NCBI GenBank assembly: GCA_047967505.1
Contig: CM106540.1
Length of the DNA: 64,000 nt
Strand: one strand, 5' to 3'
Origin: Dipteris shenzhenensis
Lineage: Eukaryota; Polypodiophyta; Polypodiopsida; Gleicheniales
Positions 26,501 to 35,500 of this stretch are shown here, piece by piece. The notes beneath the pieces were generated by a model that did no database searches, had not been told where the DNA came from, and saw only the letters and a program-made list of their open reading frames with translations. Within the stretch, counting starts at the first letter, position 1. Each line of letters begins with the position of its first letter. The position numbers were made by a program, and so were the translations under genes.

Positions 26501-29500
26501 CCAGGCCAGATTTAAGCTATGCTATTGGATTGGTAAGTCAGTTTATGCAGGCTCCAAGGAAACCGCATTTCGATGCGGCTAGACGCATACTCAGGTATGT
26601 GAAGTCCACATTGCAGTATGAACTATTTTATGAGGCTGGTGTTCCGATACAATTGCATGGATACACTGATGCTAATTGGGCTGGTAGTACTTCTGATAGA
26701 TGATCTACCAGTGGATATGTATTCTCTTTTGGGAGTGCTGCAGTCACCTGTAGCAGCAAGAAACAGCCTACAGTTGCCTTGTCGAGCACAGAGGCTGAGT
26801 ACAAGGGTGTAACAATGGCTGCATGTGAGGTAGCTTGGTTGCATAAGCTACTTTATGATATGCATCAATCTACAGATGGGCCAGTTGTCATTTATTGTGA
26901 CAACATGAGCAGTATACACTTGGCAAATAACCCAGTCTATCATGCTAGGACAAAGCACATTGAGGTGCATTATCGGTATGTGCGAGAGAAGATTTTACTA
27001 GGTCTTCTTGATCTAGTTTATGTCAGCACAGAGGATTAGGTCGTTGACATATTCACGAAGGTATTGGGTGAGGAGAAGCTGCACAAGTTCAGAGACCTGC
27101 TTGGTGTGCAAGAATTGGAATTGAGCTCGAGGGGGAGTGTTGAGATATCGAGCTCCACTCGTGATATGCCAACGGTGACCGTTGTGTATTTATGTCACCG
27201 ACTTGTTAGCTGCAGATGCGGTTGGTACACTGCCCACGAATAATAGCTGGATGACAGCTATCCTTATCTACTCTAGTTCGTGGCTCAGTTAGTATGCCAC
27301 CTTAGTTAGTTGAGTTTGGTTTGAGACCGACATATAGGGTTCTTCTATTCTTTGAACTAGAGTTCTTTTGGCTTACACAACTAAGAAGAGGAAAACTATT
27401 TTTAGCCTCCACTTGTGTGTGTATTCCCCCATTGCAATTTGTTGGATATATTTTTTGCATTAATTCATTTTCTTTCCTCTCTTTCTAATCATGCAATCTG
27501 AACTAGGTTGTTATGTGGCCTTTTCATCTCAATCTACCATCCAGCCGATTCACTTTGTATTTGTCCTCTCCTTTCTCAAAATGTGAGATCATGCAACACA
27601 AAGAAATGCTTTTGAATTGGGTGATCTCCTTCTTTCCTACTCAGATAACTTTGCTTGGATTTAGTTTTATATGGATAATTTCACCAAGGATATTTATGTT
27701 CCCATTGGTATGGTAGATTTTTGGTTTGTTAGTTAGCATGTGTGTAACTAAGACAATCCTATTGCTTTGGCATTCATGGGCACTACAGGTTGTAATTTTT
27801 CATGCATTTATCTATATTGACATCTCAGTTGTACTTCTCATTGACATATTTATTCTAGGTTTTTGTCTTGTTTTTATTTTTTTGAAAGACTTACTAATTT
27901 GGTAATGAAACCTCTGAAGTAGCCTTGACTTCCATGGATGAGTGAGTATTGTTATCTTCTATTAGCCATGTTCTAACGTACATTGATGATAGATACTCAG
28001 TTTCTCTTTTTTCTATGATTTATTGGTTTTGATGATAATTTTTTGGTCTTTAATGCTTAGCCAAGCATGAGATCATAATTCTTTTCTTTTGGGTAAACTA
28101 CTAATCGTGTAATAAATCCTTTAGGATATCAATCTTGTTTCATTAGACAATAATGGCTATGGAGGGGAGACTTCAGCACAAGCAAGCACTCAAATTATTG
28201 ACTTCAGTAAGGTGGACATAATGGTGATACTTTCTTAGATGTGCAATGATTTCATTTGTAGAGGTCAGACATGAGACAAAATCCATCTCTACTTCTTGAG
28301 ATATCGAGCTCCACTCGTGATATGCCAGGGTAACCGTTGTGTATTTATGTCACCAACTTGTTAGCTACAGATGCGGTTGGTAAACCGCCCACAAATAATA
28401 GCTGGATGACAGCTATCCTTATCTACTCTAGTTCGTGGCTTAGTTAGTATGCCACCGTAGTTAGTTGAGTTTGGTTTGAGACCCACATATAGGGTTCTTC
28501 TATTTCTTTGTACTAGAGTTCTTTTGGCTTACACAACTAAGAAGAGGAAAAATGTTTTTAGCCTCCACCTGTGTGTGTATTCCCCCATTGTGTATGTGAG
28601 AAAGCCGCAAGTGAGACTCCTTCCCTCTCTCCCACTATCTTCACATGGTATCAGAGCCTTATTCATGGTAAGGGGCTCAAGAAAGCAAACCAAGTTCGCG
28701 GTGTCCTGGTAAGAGGACCAGTGTTGCTTTCCTTTTTCGAGTTTGGGAGCAAATCTCTGCAGGGAGCACAGCCAGAAGTGCAAGAGTGCATTGTCTCAGA
28801 TTGAGACGCCCTTCGTGGTGTGACTTTATTTTTCTGATTCTAGGCCATTTCAGGGCCCGTTTTGAAGGCGGAAGTTCTTCGCAGGCACTCAGAAAAAGGC
28901 CCTATTTTTGCTATGCGACGACTGCTCTGCTGGTCAGTGAAAAGTTGCCATAGAAATTGCATCATATGCCTATGTGCAAAGATATTGGGAGTTGCAAAAT
29001 CTTGCTTGTTGCCTGTTGATGCAAAATCGTCACTAGGAAGTGACTATGTGGTCAAATACCACTTTCATCAGTTTTGCAGATCTGCCCGTGTGAGGCAAAA
29101 GCTGTGTTTTTTTGCAATGACAGAATATTTTACAGTGTTTTGTAATGGCGTCTTATTCTCTTTCACAGATTGTCACTGAAAAGCTTTACAAGAACAACTT
29201 CCAGGCATGGAAGTTTAGAATGACAAATTTCCTCATGGGAAAAGGCTATTGGGAGTTCATTACAGGAAATGAAGAAGAACCAGTTCTTCCTAATGTTCCC
29301 AATCAACAGGAAATGCAGGCATTTAAAGGATGGCATGAGAGAGCTAGAAAAGTTATGTACTGGTTGTCTATCAGTATTTCGGATTCTATGATTGTGCATA
29401 TTCAGGATGCAAGTACGCCAAAGGAGGCATGGGATACTTTGGCAAAAATGTACAGCACAAATATGCACGCTAAGAAAATGCAGCTCAAATAGGAGTTGCA

Positions 29501-32500
29501 CAATGGGGCACTTCAAAGCTTTTAAAGCTATGGTTGAAAAAGAAACAGGCCTGCAAATAAAATGCCTAAGGTCAGATGGAGGGGGAGAGTACCTATCAAA
29601 TGAGTTTGCAAGGTTCCTGAAGGAGCATGGCATAAAGCAGCAATATTCATGCAGTCATACCCCACAGCAAAATGGACTTGCAGAAAGGAAAAACAGGCAT
29701 ATTGGAGAGGTATCTCGAGCCATGCTAAATGAAAAAGATCTACCAAATTATTATTGGGCTGAAGTAGTTGCTACAGTAGTTTACATAATGAACAGGACTC
29801 CCACTGCAGCAATACATGGCATGACGCCAAAGGAGATGTATACTGGTAGGAAACCAGACATTTCTCATTTGAAAATTTTTTGTTGCATTGCCTATGTTCA
29901 TGTGCCAGATGAGTTGAGGTCCAAGTTGGATCCAAAAGCTGAGAAGTGCATCTTTATTGGTTATTCTCTGCAGCAGAAAGAGTATAGATGCTATAACCCT
30001 TCTACTCGTAAGTTTACAGTGAGCAGAGATGTTGTTTTTTATGAGATGAGCAGCTGGTATAAACCAGTAAATGTGATGATTGATGTAGATGCACAAAATG
30101 GTAATGCTGCACAGAATTCACAGCAGCAATCACAAAATATCAGTGGACCTGCAATGTCCTCTAGCAGTGGTTCACATACTTCGCCATGGACAGGCAGATT
30201 GAGATCAGGCGAATCTCCTCGAGCAATGCAAATAGTGGTATGCAGGTATCATGAATAGGAAAAGAGAAGGTAGATCAGCCCATGTTTGATGTGAATGTAG
30301 GTCACTCTTATGTGGATGGTGAATCCAGTGGCTCAGAACAGAGCATTGATGATGAGTTGGGTATTTCTTCTGTTGTTACACCTAGAGTAAGGAAGACCAG
30401 GGATGTTTTGAGAGCACCTGGAAGTGAGCCTATTTTGCGCAAGTCTACCAGAGCTAGGTATCCTATGGATAGGCTGAAATATGATGGATTTACAGCCATT
30501 CACTATGCCTATATGGTCAAAGTGATATAGGGACCAGAACCCACTTCTTTTGAACAAGCCATGGGAAATGAAAAATGGGAGAAAGCCATGGATGAAGAAA
30601 TGGATGCCTTGGAAGCAAATGCTACATGGGAATTGGTGCCTTTGCCTAAAGACAAGAATGCAATTGGCTGTAAGTGGGTTTATAAGATCAAGCACAATGC
30701 AGATGGTTCTGTGAACAGATACAAGGCAAGATAAGTTGTCAAGGGGTATGCACAGACATACGGCATTGATTATGAAGAAACATTCAGTTCAGTTGCAAGG
30801 ATGGCAACTGTAAGAGCAGTCATTGCTATGGCTGCATTAAAGGGATGGTCTTTACATCAGATGGATGTAAAGAATACCTTCTTGCATGGTGATTTGCAAG
30901 GAGAGGTCTTTATGGAGCAGCCACTAGGTTATGTTCATGCTATTCATCCTGAGTTTGTTTGTAGGTTGAAGAAAGCCTTGTATGGCTTGAAGCAAGCACC
31001 TAGAGCATGGTCTGACAAGATAGGACAGTATCTTGTCACTATTGGCTTTCAGATTTCCAAGGCAGATTTCTCACTCTATGTGAGAAAAACAGAGAAAGGT
31101 ATTATGCTACTTGTCATTTATGTTGATGATTTGATCATCACAAGTGATAGTGATGAAGATATCCTTCATGTGAAAATGCTATTGAAGTAGAAGTTTGAGA
31201 TGAAGGATTTGGGAGAGCTGTGTTATTTCTTGGGCATTGAGGTGATTGGATCACCAAGTGGGATACAGCTCTTGCAGAGGCAGTATGGATTGGACATGCT
31301 GTCCAAATATGGGATGACAGGCTGTAAGCCTATTTCAGTTCCTTTGGAGCAGAATGTGAAGCTAAGCACAGATGCAGGTGAGCTTCTGGAAGACCCTACT
31401 ATGTACAGACGCATAATAGGAAGTTTGATTTATATGACTATTACCAGACCAAATTTAAGCTATGCTGTTGTATTGGTAAGTCACTTTACGCAGGCTCCAA
31501 GGAAACCGCATTTGGATGTGGCTAGACGCATACTCAGGTATGTGAAGTCCACATTGCAGTATGGACTATTTTATGAGGTTGGGGTTCAGATACAATTGCA
31601 TGGATACACTGATGCTGATTGGGTTGGTAGTACTTCTGTTAGACGACCTACCAGTGGATATGTGTTCTCTTTTGGGAGTGCTACAGTCAACTAGAGCAGC
31701 AAGAAATAGCCTACAGTTGCCTTGTCAAGCACAGAGGCTGAGTACAGGGGTGCAACAATGGCTGCATGTGAGGTAGCTTGGTTGCATAAGCTACTTTATG
31801 ATATGCATCAGTCTACAGATGGGCCAGTTGTCATTTATTGTGACAACATGAGCAGTATACAATTGGCAAATAACCCAGTCTATCATGCTAGCACAAAGCA
31901 CATTGAGGTGCATTATCACTATGTGCGAGAGAAGGCTTTACTAGGTCTTACTGATCTAGTTTATGTTAGCATAGAGGATCAGGTCGCTGACATATTCACG
32001 AAGGCATTGGGCACATAGCAAGTTCAGTGACCTGCTTGGTGTGCAAGAATTGGGATTGAGCTCGAGGGGGAGTGTTGAGATATCAAGCTCCACTCGTGAT
32101 ATGCCAGGGTGACCATTGTGTATTTATGTCACCGACTTATTAGCTTCAGATGCGGTTGGTACACTGCCCACGAATAATAGCTGGATGATAGCTATCCTTA
32201 TCTACTCTAGTTCGTGGCTCAGTTAGTATGCCACCTTAGTTAATTGAGTTTGGTTTGAGACCCACATATAGGGTTCTTCTATTTCTTTGTACTAGAGTTC
32301 TTTTGGCTTACACAACTAAGAAGAGGAAAATTGTTTTTAGCCTCCACATATGTGTGTATTCCCCCATTGTGTATGTGAGAAAGCCGCAAGTGACACTCCT
32401 TCCCTCTCTCCCACTATCTTCACATACTTGCTTCTAGGTTTTTGTGTATCTTTTTATATTGGTGTTTTCTTTTGGTTAGACTATGACTTTTAGTCATTAT

Positions 32501-35500
32501 AGAAATATTTATAAAGACTAGGGTGTTACTGTAATGTCTTCTTTTTATGGTTTGCTTCGAAATTAGTGTCTTGCTATCCATAATGTTCCTTTTTTTGCAA
32601 ATATGGATGTATTTAGTGAAATGGGTGATTTTATAGTATGAAAATGCAAATTTGTGGAGTGATATTTTGGATAGCTTATACTTCTAAAAAGTCACTCTCT
32701 AATTACCAATTTAGTAAAAGTTCTCTAATGATATGGTTCACCCTCAAAATACTTTCTATTGCAATTATCCAACCCTTTAAGGTAACTTTTTATTAGATAC
32801 CAACCTCTTATTTTCCATATGTTAGTAATGGATACATAGAGTATACAATAGTTTCTAGTGCATAGCAATGTGTGATCTAATGGTAACTATGCAAATATGA
32901 ATGTCAAATAGCCTTCTTGCTTAAGCGTTTTAATTATTTCTACAAACATTGGAAGTGTGGCAAGAGGGAGGGGAACACCACCTTCTTGCCTTATGATTTG
33001 TAGATCTTTTTGAAGTTTATAGTTCTATTTATATTATGCTAACTGTCTTCTATACAATAGCATTACTACTAGTTACATTGTGATAGTATTTGGTTGTCTC
33101 ATCCTATTTTATATAGCAAGAACTTCACTAGATAAGATTGTCGTTTACTAAGAAAATCTAATTTTTTATAACTCATTTACTAATAAGTTCTATTATTTAA
33201 TTGGTCATCTATTTGCATGTTTGGTGGTACTATCATTTTGCTAATCCATTTCTATCATTTCTATAGTCATTTATTGGTTGTTACTACGATTATTTGGCTT
33301 GTACTATCACTTCATTGGTTAATTAGTAGTTGATATGGACACTTAGTTGTTCTACTACTAGTAATTACTTCATGGATCTTTCCTTTTTTCATGACTACCT
33401 TGCACTTCTCTATGGCTAGAAAGAGTATGCCATTTTCTTCTTCTAAGGGGAATGGTATACTCAAGATGTAGCAACATTCCAAACCCAAAACACAAACCTG
33501 ATCTCATAGTCCTAAGGGGTGTAAAAATAGAAGTAACCATACAACATGGGTTTGAAACAAGGGGGTTTTAAGAGCAACTCCACAAAAATATTTCCCTAAT
33601 TTCACACTATCATGAAATTCACCTTAAAGGAAACGTATGTAAGGGTTTAATATTAATTCCTTGAATGCCTACTACATACGTGTTTTTTTAGTTGGCTTTG
33701 CCATCATGTAGGCATATAGAGCACTTCTCAAGTTGACATGTCAAAAATTTAGAGACATTTCAAAAGTCTTAAGCTAGAGTGAACTACAAGTCAACATATA
33801 AGAGACAACTATATGATTGAATAATGGGGGGCTTTCCTCCACTACTAAATGTATTGATTATTGTTCTTTCAACATTTAGGGCCCATGCAAATTGCCTGAA
33901 GGAGATGAGATCCCCTTCCTAGAGGGTTCCATTGAGGACCATTTCAGCTTTTGGTGGTTAGTCATGAGTTAGGATCTCAAAAAACTGGATATCCAAGTGA
34001 TTCATCCGTGTGGTTGTAAATGAGGATGGCACCAAATGATTTTATTGGAATCTAGGAGGGATTTTTAGGTTCCATACATGAAATGTTAGATCTAAAAACT
34101 ACAACATCATGTATGCAAGAAACTACCTTGAGAATACTAGGTACCACAACTAATAAAATTTCTTTCGTAGCAATCCTAAACATGATGGCATTTGTACTGT
34201 CTCTAAGGGAGGCTATCTTGGTGTTCATAAAAGGCTAACTATATTCCTCCCTCATCCAAACACATCACTAACTTTGAAATACTATAGGACTTCTCCATGC
34301 TTGTATTAATAGGGTTCATGTGTTCTCGGGGGGGTCACTCATCATATGTAACCCTATCACATGAGTTCAATAGAAGGACATTTTAAATATCTAAATTTTA
34401 CAAAAGTTAATTTACATAAGTGAGTATTTACAACAATTTTGGGAAAAATTTACAGATTTGTATAGAAAAAGGGTACATTTTATTAATGAAAAATTTATAG
34501 ATAAGGGATTTTAGAAATAGGTCTTGAACGCACGTGATATGGAGGGTTTGTACATAGTGACCCCCTCGAGCATGTGTTGCGATCATGTATTAGGGCAAGG
34601 AGGATGACAATGTGGTGCCTCACACCTTATGATCATAGGGAAGGTGCATCGCAAGGCATGCAAGGCTCAAGCAGTCGGCAATAATCGAGATTTTGCCACA
34701 CTGACCGATGGAGGACCGATACACCTTCCCAGATATCAACAAGCCCCATGAGGCCGTGATGGTGATAGGCAATTGAGGTAGCTCACTCTAACCATTGGTG
34801 ATGGAGACCAAAAAACTGATTCTGCCTGTTTAGACTATCTTCACCTCCAAGTGGCAATCTTGACGGTGCTAGAAATCTAACAATCCTATGTCAAATGCAC
34901 TCTATCTTGGTAGAGATGCCATACATACACATATTCCCTCATAATTATACACTTGTCGCTCAATAAACCTTAATGAAGCCAAGGCCTAAAAAGCACACTG
35001 ATACGGGGATGCATTACTAGTTGGGTGGTAAGGCATTACTAATTGCTTTGGAGCTTCTCTTAGGCAAAAATTCTATGCATTATTATAAGTAACAGAATCC
35101 GATTTGATTTTGGATACATGTCATGTACACAAAGGAGAATAGACCCATGTTGCCTTCCACTCTACTAAACTAAACTCAATGCTCATATGTAGGTATGGAG
35201 TACAATTAGTCACAATTGAGGGAGATAATTCTTTAAAAAATATCATGTGGAACAAAAAATGGAATAGAGGATGCAAACCAAACACTAATAGAGCAGCCAC
35301 GTGTGTGCATCCAAACCTCTAAAATCAAAGACTCGACGGATAGCAGCTCTATCTCAAAAGGTAGTGGGTCAAGGGGTAGATAAGGCCATATGCCCAAAAA
35401 TAGATGAAGGAGAGGAAGCCCTGTTGGGCAAACGGGTCTAGATTTCCCAAAGATGGATGCAGGAGAGGTAGGGTACACTACTTTAGATATCCTAAAATGT

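Larger units (their letters stand above)
21729..27434 (+). mobile_element. Copia-A: decayed Ty1/copia element, unit 1 of the duplication
   Basis: 5' LTR 21729-22079, primer site TGGTATCAGAGCC at 22080-22092, gag-pol remnant 22579 to about 27118, purine tract GAGGGGGAG before 27138, and a 3' LTR truncated at 27434. The target duplication TACTT lies at 21724-21728. A MITE (24779-25025) sits in the integrase-RT linker. Stops and frameshifts disable it. It is the same family as Copia-C. Confidence 0.9.
20860..32424 (+). repeat. Large tandem duplication: flank plus copia element, two units
   Basis: Unit 1 is 20860-27434 and unit 2 is 27432-32424. Each holds about 0.87 kb of the same left flank (20860-21728 versus 27432-28294), then a copia element. 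Unit 1 ends inside its 3' LTR, and unit 2 begins directly with the flank copy. The junction shares only TTG. The original copia target duplication TACTT precedes both 5' LTRs and follows only the last 3' LTR. Confidence 0.85.
28295..32424 (+). mobile_element. Copia-B: decayed, internally deleted copia element, unit 2
   Basis: 5' LTR 28295-28645 preceded by TACTT (28290-28294), primer site at 28646, gag-pol remnant 29145-32019, and a full 352-bp 3' LTR 32073-32424 followed by TACTT (32425-32429). About 1.37 kb between gag and integrase is missing compared with Copia-A. Confidence 0.9.

Noticed and set aside
21724-28294. Two independent copia insertions side by side
   Set aside because: The same flank and the same TACTT target precede both 5' LTRs, so a duplication is required.
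34030-34320. LINE endonuclease remnant
   Set aside because: Only a loose QET-like similarity in shifting frames, not enough to call.
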